This document shows positions 12,043 through 23,432 of a stretch of DNA of 41,862 nt, in pieces. The translations under genes and the position numbers were made by a program. The notes under the pieces were generated by a model, which was not told the DNA's origin, searched no databases, and saw only the letters and a list, made by a program, of their open reading frames with translations. How positions within the stretch are numbered: position 1 is the stretch's first letter; every line of letters begins with the position of its first letter. The DNA comes from Gnomoniopsis sp. IMI 355080 (taxonomy: Eukaryota > Ascomycota > Sordariomycetes > Diaporthales > Gnomoniaceae): NCBI GenBank assembly GCA_027946555.1, contig JAPEVC010000281.1, positions 1 through 41,862 on the forward strand, written 5' to 3'.

Positions 12043-12070
12043 CTGTCTGCCAGCAATGACTGGCAGACAG
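12043..12070. repeat. Perfect 11-bp inverted repeat with 6-nt loop
   Basis: CTGTCTGCCAG and CTGGCAGACAG flank the loop CAATGA, with no mismatch. It lies in the non-coding stretch between the RAD55-like gene and cre1, about 4.2 kb before the cre1 ATG. It could be a hairpin in a leader transcript or a dimeric protein site; nothing in the surroundings decides. Confidence 0.85.
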
Positions 12071-13707
12071 AGGATCGGGCTGCGCATAATTTCTAGCGTA
12101 CTTGTGCATTGGTACAATAAGAGCCGGGGCTGCCCGGTTTGCGGGATATCCGCAGCATTTCTGCAAGCGCCTACCTGAGGTTGGCGGTTGGGAATTTTCT
12201 TTCAACATACCTACCAGTGGCGCGCTTGTCTCACTCCATTTCCCGGTAAAAAATAATCGTCACAGTGACAAGAAGAAAATCAGGCGAAAGAGGATCCTAA
12301 GTGGACGTCTGGCCACCACTGATCAGTTTGGCCCCCAAAATTCGGCCAAGCTTCGGACCGCGAGTTTTGGGGCGAGAGAACTGGGGAAAGGCCGAGTGAT
12401 GATAAAATCGAAGCAAAAAAAGCCCCCACGTGCTTTAACGATCGTTGGCCAGACCCAAGCCCAAGGGGTTGTGGAGCCCCCGCCTGAAGTCGCAAACTGG
12501 GGAAACCTGCGATTTCTTTCTCTTTTGGCCGAGCTGGGCAAAGGCTTGGTCGCGGCTCATGGTCTGATCGTGGGAGAAAGCAAAGCACAGTGGAAATCAA
12601 CAGTGACAAACTAAGAAAAATGCTTCCTTTGGCCCGGATACTGTCCGGCGATCTGCCTCTTTTTTTTTTGTTTGACCCGTCTTCATGCCATGCCGCGCGC
12701 CAGTTATTCTATAAGGGGACCCTGTTGAACAATCGCCAGGGCCCCGAGACCGGCAAATTTGTGTCCCTGCGAACGGTGCGTGATATTTGAGCCCGTATCG
12801 CGAATTACGCCGGGATACTCGCCGAGACCATGGTTCCCTCACAAAGCAAGAGAGGGGATGCCATGGGCTAAGAACGGGTCTTTGTGAGACCATTGCATGC
12901 TCTGACTCGCGACTTCGACGGAAACGATCATTCAAGATAGGCACAATCGAGGGCGATGCTAAACAAAAAAATCTATGGACGAGTTTCTCAAGCATGGCGC
13001 CTCGGCCATGCCGTATCAGGCAGTACCGGATTTTGGTTGCCCGGGTTGAGGGTGTGCAGTTTCAAAATGACAAGCTGCAGGCCAGCCCTAGGATCAGCTC
13101 CCCGCAAGATGAATAGCGCAAGCCCGTGGGGAAATCGATTTGATGGGGTGTGCCGTTTCTTCACATGTCAGCGTCTTGTCCTTCTGCCACATCATCATCA
13201 CATTTGACCCTATCTGCCCAACAGCAGTCTGGAACCCGACCATACTAATGCATGGTGGTGTAGTAGGCATCTAGAGTTCCCGTTTGCAGTGCAATAAAGT
13301 TGAGTTGTGTCCAATACTTTCAAATAGACTTTGGCATGTGCTTTTCGCCCGCATCTCCGGGAGAAGTTTTTGGGCTTGGTCCATAGTGACGACATCTCCC
13401 TCCGGCCTGGGGCCAGACCGACACACCTTCGTCAGTTGCTTTGTTTGATTTCAGGATTGCACAAACCGGTTCCGGTCTTGGGCGTAAGCAGGAGGGATTT
13501 AGAAACCGCTTCAAATCATGCAGAAAGGTCTTGGTCGCGTCACGCTCCAAGTAGCTCTAGGCAACTGGCGCCTTGGTAGTCCCCAGACTCCGGATTCAAG
13601 AGCCGTAGCAAGCGTGATGCAGAAATATTTCAAAGCCAGAAATAGTGATTAGCCGAGATGGGGTTTGGAGACTCAAAGTCCTGGCAAGGGATTAATTCAA
13701 ATGTTAG

Positions 13708-13756
13708 AATTTCAGCGAGGCTATGAGACTGGCCTGACCGAAATTTCAGCGAGGCT
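13708..13756. repeat. Tandem-spaced 15-bp direct repeat AATTTCAGCGAGGCT
   Basis: Two identical copies at 13708-13722 and 13742-13756, 34 bases from start to start, in the cre1 upstream region. This may be a repeated regulatory site or a small local duplication. Confidence 0.8.
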
Positions 13757-16261
13757 GCGCCGCTGGACTATCCCCTTGCAGCTTGGTATGGTCACGCAAC
13801 TAAGCCCCCTCAGGCAGTAAGTTCTTATCTTTCAAAGTATACTTCCGTACCCCTTCCACGAGAATTTCCCGGAGAAACGCTTCGATTCCCCACGTTTACC
13901 CCAGGGTTTCACTCACCTGGTCCCTTGTCTTGGACTACCATAGTGCCGCCGGACCAGACTTGGGTCAATTCAATAGCTGATCCGTTCGACTCGTCTCCAA
14001 TCCGCACGAATCAGACTTGTCTGTGACGATCGGGAAAGAGAAAGCCAATATACAGTCCTATGTACAATCTTGAACAGATCCTTGAGAACCTGGGGAAAAA
14101 GGTGGCAGCCGCTACTGCGTCCCCAATCTGGGGTAAAATCGATTGCTCCTTGCTTCCCGGTTTGGTCCCTCACTCGGGGAGCCCCCCACGGAAGAATCAA
14201 AGATCTGCGTAAACCTTCAAGTTACCTGACAGTAAACTGGTTGGTCTGGCGAGTCTATATCGGGCTACCATAGTAGAATGTGGGAAGGTGAAAGCATTGG
14301 CTGGGCGTGTGTAAAGAGCCAAAATTTACCTTATGCAATGATCCGAAAGCCTCTCTTTTTTCCTCATGCACATGCCTATCTAACCGTCGGCTGGCAAAAG
14401 CCAAGCCCCCAAAATACCCAGTCGAGATCGTTATCGTGCAATCTCGTCAAAGGGTTGCGGCCATCTACGATGGCCGGATAAAATGAAAGCCCAAGTGTGG
14501 CACAAGATCCCGCGACTCTCACACCAGCCGCCCGGAGCTACCTAAAATAGGGGGCAGAGCTTGTGCGAAGTGAGACATGGGCGGCATAAGAGCAGTCAGC
14601 GCCCAGTCATCCCAGCTGTTCCTCAGCCACATCGATGCACCCACATCACCCCAGGGCGACAGCTGACGATAAGCACGGGTTGAGCACTGTATAGCCACGC
14701 CTGTCGATGTGAGGCTAGCAAGAGGGCGCTGGCGACCTACGGAATCGTAGCGCTGGGTAGCCAGGCAGGCTCACCAAGCAGGCTCGCCTTGCTTGGCCCT
14801 CCAGACTTCAAAGAATGTTCCAGTGTACATGAAACCAGAGCCCAGTACCTTGTGGAAGAATGGTCTTCCGATGTCATTGATCAGCGTCCGAGGGCCGGAA
14901 TGACCTCTTTCGCTTTCTGGGGTCTCAAGTTCCCAGGGTCGTTCTCCACGGGGTAAGAGATTGCAACCCCAGATTTGTCGTAATTCTGGGGTGACCATGA
15001 GCCGATGGAAGAAACAAGGCGATGGGAAAGGCCCAGATGCTGCTGTACAGGACCCAAGGTGGGTTTTCCGGGTACTTGCATGAAGTACTTGTATATATAT
15101 TGTGCAGCTGGATCTATGGAATGGATGTACGATCATGAGAGTACCCATTTCATCATCAGCGCCGTGGATCACCTCCCAGTCTATACAAAGTACTGGCAAA
15201 AGGAAACCTCCGGTGTAGGGCCGGTACTCGTATGCATGACTGGGCGAAAGACTACTGCGTATGGGCAGATTAGCCCAAACTCCATGCATGCATGACCTCT
15301 TCTGCCGTGGGCTGAGACGGATGAGAGATGCGTGTCGTACTTGAGCTGTCGATATCGTTGGTAGGCGTGTGATGAGTCGACAATCTGATGTGATGATTCA
15401 CTCTGCTATTCAGCCTATGCCAACGTCTGGATGGATTTGCGTTTCCTAATGGAGGGTTGGATGGGTTGAAGGGGGGGGGTGGTGGGACACTTCCCTTCCG
15501 TGCAAGAGTGTCGGTCGATAGCTGCATTTTAGACATACCCCACCTCCTGCCCACCCAGCGCTACTGGGACATGGAGCAAGGAGGTCTGCCAGGATGTCAG
15601 GGGTCCCCCACCAAGATGATTTTTATGTGGGGCCAGGTGGGCTGGTGCGGATACTCCAGATTCTCGGCTTCAATGTACTGTGGTACCTAGGTACGGCAGT
15701 ATATCGGTACATCTCAGCGCCCCCAGTGCCGGCTGCCGCACCTTGTACCCCCATCTATTACGTGCTCTCAGCGCTGCGACTGAAATCTGACCGGCCTGAA
15801 GGTGGGAGAGCGGACAGGGCAGGGACGGGGGAAAAAGGCGCTTGCTGGTTTAAAAAGATCTCGGCTCCCTCTTCCCACCCGCGCAGACTACTCCTGCGTC
15901 TTTCCCAAAAGCTTATGACGACTTCCACTTCCCCAGATTCACACCCCGTCACCACCAAACCCATTCTGTTCCGCCGGCCTTAGCCATCAGCCTCTAGTCT
16001 GCCATCAAAACCAAGACGAAGATTCTGTTGTTTGGGACATTGCTCGGTCCTACGCTCTTCCACGACGCAGCGCTACGCAACCTCGCGGATAACGGCCCCG
16101 GCAACCTATCTATCCCCAAGGCTACCACTCTCGAACACGACGATCGATTTGCTGCCACAAGTTGCAGCCCTAGGTCCCCAATTTCTTCCTCTTGCGGGAG
16201 AATTCTTTTTGGGAACTCGGAATCGAGCTCAACCTGGGTTGCCCAGACGAAAGAACGGCCC

Positions 16262-17554
16262 ATGCAACGGTCACAGTCAGCAGTGGATTTTTCAAATCTA
16301 CTGAATCCCGAGTCCCCCGCCCAAGACCACGACACTGGCAGCGGTAGCACCAGCCAGTCGCAGTCTCCAACCCAAAACACCAACGAGCCCGTTGGTGAAA
16401 TGGCTTCTGTCTCTGCCCTACGCCCCAACGGCCCTCTGCCTACCGGCCAGCCCTCGGATATGGGCAACGAGCTTCCCCGGCCCTACAAATGTCCGCTTTG
16501 CGACAAGGCCTTCCACCGCCTCGAGCACCAGACGAGGCACATCAGGACTCACACCGGGGAGAAGCCTCATGCGTGTAACTTCCCAGGCTGCAGTAAGAAG
16601 TTTTCACGCTCAGACGAGCTCACCAGGCACTCGAGGATACACAGCAACCCGAACTCGAGACGTGGAAACAAGGGCCAGCAACTCCACCAGATGATGCCTG
16701 GTGGCGTGCAACATGGCGACATGATGCCGCCTCCTGCGCCCAAGAACATTCGTTCTGCTCCTCAATCCTCCATTGGATCGCCGAACGTGTCGCCGCCACA
16801 CTCGTACTCTCAGTTCGTCCTACCGGCAAACCACGGCTTCCCACCCTTCCCCCGCGGTCTTCCCGCCAATCCCCAGGGTGGACCGATGGACATATCCATG
16901 CTTGCAAAGGCTGTGAATCAGGTAGAGCGCGACAACTCGTCGCCTGCAACCTCAAGCCACCACTCGTCAAGATTCCATCCCTACTACTCCAACAGCGCCC
17001 ATTCGTCCCGTGGTAACCTGCCGTCGCTCGCTGCCTACCACATGTCAAGAGCGAGCTCCCAGGATGAGCATCACGACGACCATTATTCGCACACGTACAG
17101 GCACGCAAAGAGATCAAGGCCCAACTCGCCCAACTCGACGGCTCCCTCATCGCCAACCTTTTCTCACGACTCTCTGTCGCCCACGCCCGATCATACTCCA
17201 CTCGCCACACCCGCTCACTCTCCGCGTCTCCGACCCTCTTACCAGGCTACCTATGAGCTTCCTCCATTCCGGCAATTGTCGCTGGGGCACACGACTCCGG
17301 CTCTAACTCCTCTCGAGCCCTGTCCTGAGGCACAATTCCCCAGTCCTGTACCGACTACCGCCAACCCTTCCAAACCGGGTATGTCTTTGTCGGATATCAT
17401 GAGCAGACCTGACGGATCCCAAAGGAAACTTCCCGTGCCTCAGGTTCCAAAGGTGGCCGTGCAGGACCTACTCTCTCCGGACGGGCTCAACGCCAGTGGC
17501 CGAAGTTCTTCGTCAAACAGTGTTGCTGGGGGAGATCTCATGGACCGCTCTTAG
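16262..17554 (+). CDS. cre1: Carbon catabolite repressor CRE1/CreA, C2H2 zinc-finger protein
   Basis: Predicted DNA-binding repressor that shuts off genes for alternative carbon use when glucose is present. Intronless, 430 aa. Two C2H2 fingers: C77, C80, H93, H97 and C105, C110, H123, H127, joined by the linker THTGEKPHA, with the specificity helices FHRLEHQTRH and FSRSDELTRH of the CreA/Mig1 family. Downstream are a proline-, serine- and histidine-rich region, an acidic/histidine stretch (SSQDEHHDDHYSH) followed by basic AKRSRPNSP, serine-proline-rich sequence with possible phosphosites, and the conserved C-terminal blocks MSLSDIMSRP and VPKVAVQDLLSPDG. The ATG at 16262 is chosen because family members begin MQRSQSAVDFSNLLNP or similarly. 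The frame stays open upstream to an ATG at 16028 (78 more codons), probably leader. The poly-alanine tract of some Eurotiomycete CreA proteins is absent. Confidence 0.97.
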   Translation: MQRSQSAVDFSNLLNPESPAQDHDTGSGSTSQSQSPTQNTNEPVGEMASVSALRPNGPLPTGQPSDMGNELPRPYKCPLCDKAFHRLEHQTRHIRTHTGEKPHACNFPGCSKKFSRSDELTRHSRIHSNPNSRRGNKGQQLHQMMPGGVQHGDMMPPPAPKNIRSAPQSSIGSPNVSPPHSYSQFVLPANHGFPPFPRGLPANPQGGPMDISMLAKAVNQVERDNSSPATSSHHSSRFHPYYSNSAHSSRGNLPSLAAYHMSRASSQDEHHDDHYSHTYRHAKRSRPNSPNSTAPSSPTFSHDSLSPTPDHTPLATPAHSPRLRPSYQATYELPPFRQLSLGHTTPALTPLEPCPEAQFPSPVPTTANPSKPGMSLSDIMSRPDGSQRKLPVPQVPKVAVQDLLSPDGLNASGRSSSSNSVAGGDLMDRS

Positions 17555-20500
17555 GTGAAGATTGTCCTGAATTCAAACAATCAAGGCAACAAACAAGCAG
17601 ATGGAATACGAATGACGACCGGGCTTATAGACGGGATCAAATTGCAAGGCGTTCAGGATGACGGTTCCAGCCAGATTTTACGATAATCGAACCGAATAGA
17701 CTTCTCAATTTCCCTGGCGGATAGACAGGCAGCACCTCCTTCTGTTGTTGATGGGAAATCCCATGAATTCGGTCGATCTTTCTGTAGATTCGACCATTGA
17801 ATTCACTTTTGCTTTTTTTTAGACTACTATTGTGTTTTCTTTTGTGTTTTCGGTTCGGAAGATATCACATAGACAGGATACATGATACAGGTGGACATGC
17901 GGATATGTTATAGGGGGGGCCAAAAATGGCAGACGGAGTACGACTATGGGCAGTCACGGGGTAACAGCGCGATGGCTTCAGTTGCCGGCAGCGGGGGAAA
18001 ATCTCACATCATTACAAACTGTTTCTTCTTTCTGGCCAAGCGAAAGTGACGTGCCCCAATTTGGGTTTCCCGAAATTTCCACCGCGAAACGAATATCCAC
18101 CGTTCAGGACGTTGGTGTCTTTCGGCTTGTTCCAGCTTCCTCAACAGGAAAGCTTGCTTAGACACGACTCAGGGCAGCACATTCTGACGTATTTAAACGC
18201 CACCACCATTACCACCCACGTGCAGCTCAAATTCCTTGATGCGGCAGGTTTTGTGTCTTATCACGAGGGCGTACCTGATGGTATTACCAGACCGGGCACG
18301 TGAATGACTAGACCTAGAAAAGGCCAAGTTCGGCGACGATGGCTCAGCCTGACAGCCTGACAGCCTGACAGCGCCCTGTTTTCTTCGGTTGCCCAGGCTG
18401 GGGTGCAGACCAGCCGAACTACTGTTGGGTTGATGGCACTTTGTGGGGATCGTGGGTATGGTACTGTACGTACTGTACATATTTTGTGCCTTAGAGAACG
18501 CAAGTGAAAAGTTTTACAGCTCCAGCCCTCAGTAGCCATGCGGAGCACAGCAAATCCTCACATCGCGCTGGCGCTGCGAATGACATATTCGACACTCGCG
18601 CAGCCATTCGTCCCGCGAGACCGAGGGCGGAGGCAAGAGAGCCAAGCCGGTTTAGAGTTTTGCCAGAGCGTGCCAACCGCAGGCCCATCAGGGGTGTTCT
18701 TTTGCGGGGAGAAGGCCCGCCAATCTGGGGTAACCAGGTCGCGCTGGTCTTACGCATTCCACGCCTACGTAATTCCCGTGGGATGAAAAGGAAATAAGTA
18801 GGCGCGGTTTTTTTCTCCTTTTTCATCTGCCAACACAGCCAATCTGCGGCTAGAAGAGGCCACGTCTCACCAGCTTTCAAGACACCGGCTGACACAGCCC
18901 TACCCGCTGGATCCTATTTGGGACACGAAGGGAGCTCGGCCACCCCCACGAGGCCCGCGAGGGTGTAGAGGCCGGCTGTTGGGCGCAGGATACAGTGAGA
19001 CGGTTGGTCAGGAAGCGCTGTCACTTGTCAAGGTCACGGATCAGCCTTTCGTCACCTAGTCCTTTTCCGGACCAGCCAAATCGCGTTGACGATGACAGGC
19101 ACTAGTGTTTTTTTCCCTTTTTTTTATCACTTCTTTGTCGAGCAGTCTTGTATCCGGCGGATGCTGCGGCTGTTCTTCCGAGCTTTTTTCTTAGCCCGGA
19201 GTCTGACTATGAGCCACGAAGGCACCCGGAGGGTCAACGTAGTTGACAAGTACGACGTTTTAACATTTCCAGGGTGCCCTCTCTTACGTTATTTCAACAT
19301 ACTCACCGCTTGCAACAGGCTGATCAGGCTGTACAAGCAGAGAATGACGGTACAGTCTTGCCAGTCAAACCAGTCAAACAACTCATACTGTACGGAGTTT
19401 GGACCGCCAGAATCTATCGAATAGTAGCGCAGTAGCTGAGCCTGGGCAGACCAGAAGAAACGGTGGTGTAGGTGACGCATCACAGGGTCGTGCCTGAAGG
19501 CCCAGGATCATCCACGCTGATGGGAGATCGCTTCCGTGGGGTTTTGACGGGCACCACAGCACTGGCCCGGATCCCTTTAGTTGTGTTTTTCCTGTCCAGC
19601 TTGGCCTCGGGATACGCAAAGTTCTGCTATTTCATGCCTCGGCGACCTCTAAGAGCAAAGCTGAAATGATGCAATTTATCTAGTACTGTGGTCATGCAAC
19701 GACGTACTTTATGTCCGGCTAGACCCGCTAACGAGACTCAAGGTTTTCCTTTCCGAAGTCACAAACAAGCCTCTCCCTCTCTCTCTCACGTAAATCATAA
19801 CCGCGGGATATCGAGCCGAGGCAAGACACTGCGCGTTTCGCAGACTTCAAACATGACCCTTGGGGGCGTTGAAACACTACAAAAGGTCATTGCGTCGTGA
19901 GCGACCGAATGTCTAGAATTTCTTTTGTTGACTTTTCGTAGCCTCTCGGGGGAGGATCCGAACCAGCGATTTTCCCTGGTAGTTTCAGGTAGGTAACTTG
20001 AGGTTGAGCGCGCTGTGACTCTGTCAAAGGCCGCATACTGGCGGAGGACATGTGGGTGGACGTTCATCCACGGCCACGTCAAATCTGGTTCAGGGCCGCG
20101 TTAGAACCTTATTATTATCTAGTCCGATAAGTACTATACATATGTTCGCGTGGGGGGGAGGGGGTTGACGCATATTCTGGCGGTGTGGCTGGAAAACACT
20201 AGGAGCTGCTGAAAAGGATGGTGTCGATCGGCGACCTGCAAGCCGATGTCGAGGAAATTTGATGCCTCGTTGACGAGAAGCTACTGTCTTAGCTCTGCGG
20301 AACCAAGGTCACGACGCGCCCCAGGACATGATCTAAAGGTCTTGCACTGTTGTCCGGCAAGAGGACAGGCATTCAGACTCGCAATCTTTGACGATGCAGG
20401 GCTGCGGTGTGATAAGGAAATCCTCCTTTCACTTCGTCTGGGCTATGCTGATCTTGATTCAAATATACGACGACTGGCACAGATTTGCCATTTGCGTCAG

Positions 20501-23432
20501 CCCCCACGGGCTGTCCCCACGGGGTAAGTGTCTGGGGCCCCTGTTCTGGAGCTACCTTGAAATGCAAGTGCTACAGCTACAGCTGCAATGGCTGCAATGG
20601 TTACCATACGGAGTGGGGCATCCTCGTCGTCATTTCTCCGCGTCAGATCCACTTCTGCATCTGTGTATACCAAAAGTTGCTCGACTGCCATAGTACGCCG
20701 TACTCCCGCATCGTTCCGCACCTCTCTCCCACGCTTTGGGTTCTACAGCTTTGCTATGCCGCCGGGGCTGTCCGAGACGTAGCTCTTGTTGCTCCTAATC
20801 TACTGTATACCCCTCCACGGTCTGGAGGCGAACAGTTTGGTCCGTGGCTTGATCCTTCAGCTCGCTTCTAGTGAATTTGGCCACGGAGTGCGGGCCTCCG
20901 GTGAGCTGTCCCACGAACGATAAGAAACGCAACGTTGAGCACTCAGCAACGAATACCTGGGGTGCTGGCGGACTTTCCCAGCCACGGTTCTACGACCCGG
21001 CTCCGACGCCCCGATCAAGAAGTCTGGCCGTAGGTCGCCGGCGAGCATACCACCCTCCCGCAACGGGGAGTGCTGGGTCTGCTTCCCCGAAGCGATCGCC
21101 TTGTTTCGATGCTGGGGAGGGGATGATCACGGATAGCGGACTAGTGGCTGCTGCCGTCCTCGTATCGAAATATGTTCTGTACACAGCACAATTGGAAGTA
21201 GCAAGGCGCTGGGGGCGTTTGGTTGAGGTTACAACGCTCTATTGCCCCGTCTCGAAATGGGGGGTTCGGGCATGCTGCCAGGCTGCTTTCGCAGCTCCCC
21301 TTGTCTGATTCCAAAGATCTCCCAAATTGAGCAATGCAGGCCGGGGGATTATAAGCCGTGCTCTCGTGGGTGGTGTAGTAGTTCTGTGCCGTATATACCA
21401 CATCCCACCTTCTCGGATTGCCCCTTTAGGTTGCCGGGTCTCCAACACAGATGCTCTCTCGTGTTCCGGTCTGCAGGCTATTAAAACAGTGAGAATGTAT
21501 GTTCATCGGCCATTCGGTCGCAGGGTGCTCGATCTACTGCATTTTATCAAGTGCTGCCAGTGAGAGCGTGTTAAAAGCTAGCCTGTCGATACAGTAAGTA
21601 CTTGTGGTACTTGCCATCCGTACCCAGGAGCTCAACACCATCTCGTCGGACTGTCTCGGTAGCGGCCGACGAGTATTGCTCTAGTGAGTCTGCCTGAGAT
21701 GGACGATCCTACTCAACGCATGTGTTCGTCACACCCTCACCGCCGTAAGGTGGTCCTCCTAGGCAAGTGTCAATCCTTCCGGTCTGTCAGAGTTTAGCAC
21801 AGTGTGGTACATGGCCGGGCTGTTTTGCCCATGAACCTCTCTGTCCAGCAGGAGAAACATGCCCCATCTTGCGTATCCCGAGGCAGTGGTTCGATGCTAT
21901 CGGGAGCAGCCGTCGTGGCCCCGCGCAGATACCCGGCTGTGATTGATGGAACATTTCCTTCCCCATGGGCAACAGTGGAGTCTTGCGGTGCGCAATCCCA
22001 TTCATCCTGGCTTGTGTCCATTTCCTGCTTTGGGACCCTGACCCCCCGGGAGCCCCTCCATAGGGCTGCGGACCTAGCCTGCTAGCTAGGTGTGTGCATC
22101 GCGATGCCAGCGGCGTCTATGCGAGCAAATACAGCCGCCGGGTTAGCCGCCGGTTATGGGATGCACCACTGCTATTTTTCCCACGACCTCGACCGCCTAG
22201 TCGCTCCTTGTTCATGACTTATATCCAGTCTGTCAACTGTACTGTTACAGCTGCTTATTGCGACTATGGGAGATCTATTCCGAGTGAGGAAGCTGTGCTG
22301 ACATTTCACGATTCCGAGTGCGATCACAGTAGCTCTCTCTAGGATCGCACAGCATGACCATTTTCCAAGGAGTGTTCAGTCTTGAATAGTAAATATCCCA
22401 GCAGCCTCTGAACGAGAGACTCAGGCTCTGACAGGCTCTCTGAAACTGATCTAAATCGACTATAGTTTCGGAGTGAATCTAGCACGTAATTCCAACATCG
22501 ACAGCTGCGAAGGAGTGTTGACGTCTCGTTCGGCCGGTACAATGTAAAACACCGCACCTGCCTGACATGTAGTTGCGTGCATAGAGAAACACCACCCGTT
22601 TTCTGAACACGACTCGATTAATGTATTTCTCGGGAAGCAGGATCTGTGCATCAGGTATGCACACTTAAAAATGACAAGGAGTTGTGTGTGCATGGTCAAG
22701 CCCTCGTTTCTTGAGAGAAGGGCTGACTCGATTGGGGAGCTTATACGAGGGGCGTAATGCCCAGGGCGCTTAAGGAATCATGCGGTATATCGGTGAAATA
22801 CGCGCTGAGGCCTTGTCCTTTTTGAGTTCTGGGTGACGTCGGGGATACTATGGGACAGTAAGTTGACTTTGAAAAGTCAAAGGGATCAACCCGGTGCGAG
22901 TATGTATCGGACGGAATACCACGGAACCACTATTGGCAGACAGGCTTTAAGGTAAGTGACATTATAATGTCACATTTTTTGAGCGTGCAGTGCACCACTA
23001 GGTCTTTCGTGGTTTATGAGAAGATTCTCGCGAGTTTAAAGTCAGGTACATGCCCGGATCAGTGCAGAGAACCCCAAGCTATAGAACATCCAAAGGAGTA
23101 GTTGGCTGGGGACACCAGTACCATTCTCATACCCATTCACTAGGTGAACCTGTAAGGTCCAAGTAGACACTCATAGAAGCTATTGGCAGGTTGAGAACTA
23201 CGAACATGTCCCAATATGCCCATGTGGTTGTAACGTGTAGTACACATCTATTTGAAGTTGAATCCCGCTCCTGAAGCGCCCGGGTACCCACTGAGTATTC
23301 ATCAAGTTGTAACATGCTATGCGATATTCATAGATCCACTGCATTGGGACAGTGAAAGGTCAAGCCTCCTCTAGAAGTGCTCCTTATGCCCTCCCTTGTT
23401 GCTATGAGATGTTGCTCTAGATATGCACCACA
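17555..23432. other. 5.9-kb interval without a recognised gene
   Basis: The first 350 bases are the likely 3' UTR of cre1 (T-rich near 17805-17850). The rest, up to the 3' end of the Zn2Cys6 gene, has only open frames below about 150 codons without motifs or plausible splicing partners. It contains a triple 8-bp repeat at 18347-18370. It may hold a non-coding RNA, long UTRs or decayed sequence; I cannot tell which. Confidence 0.5.
18347..18370. repeat. Three tandem copies of GCCTGACA
   Basis: Perfect tandem 8-mer, non-coding, about 0.8 kb after the cre1 stop codon. Simple repeat, likely length-variable between strains. Confidence 0.9.

Larger units (their letters stand above)
11258..15726. 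promoter_or_regulatory. Cluster of CreA-type sites (CTGGGG/CCCCAG) upstream of cre1
   Basis: CTGGGG fits the published CreA/CRE1 consensus SYGGRG. Copies in the plus orientation start at 11258, 11537, 12381, 12497, 13407, 14090, 14128, 14917 and 14986. Copies as CCCCAG start at 11872, 13581, 13899, 14649, 14967 and 15721. Three lie within 75 bases (14917-14991) and two within 44 bases (14090-14133), the kind of close spacing often needed for CreA action. This suggests autoregulation of cre1, which is known in other fungi. The sites are direct observation; binding is inference. The motif is also fairly common elsewhere in this window. Confidence 0.5.
10311..16261. other. 6-kb interval upstream of cre1 without a recognised gene
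   Basis: This is the common 5' side of the RAD55-like gene (-) and cre1 (+). No open frame on either strand resembles a known family or can be extended by splicing. It is likely to hold a long regulatory region and 5' leader of cre1. It contains many CTGGGG sites, a perfect hairpin at 12043-12070, a 15-bp direct repeat at 13708-13756 and microsatellites at 10961-10978 and 11143-11158. Confidence 0.55.

Noticed and set aside
16620..17210. 196-codon open frame antisense to cre1
   Set aside because: It is a shadow of the GC-rich, biased codons of cre1 and has no motif of its own.
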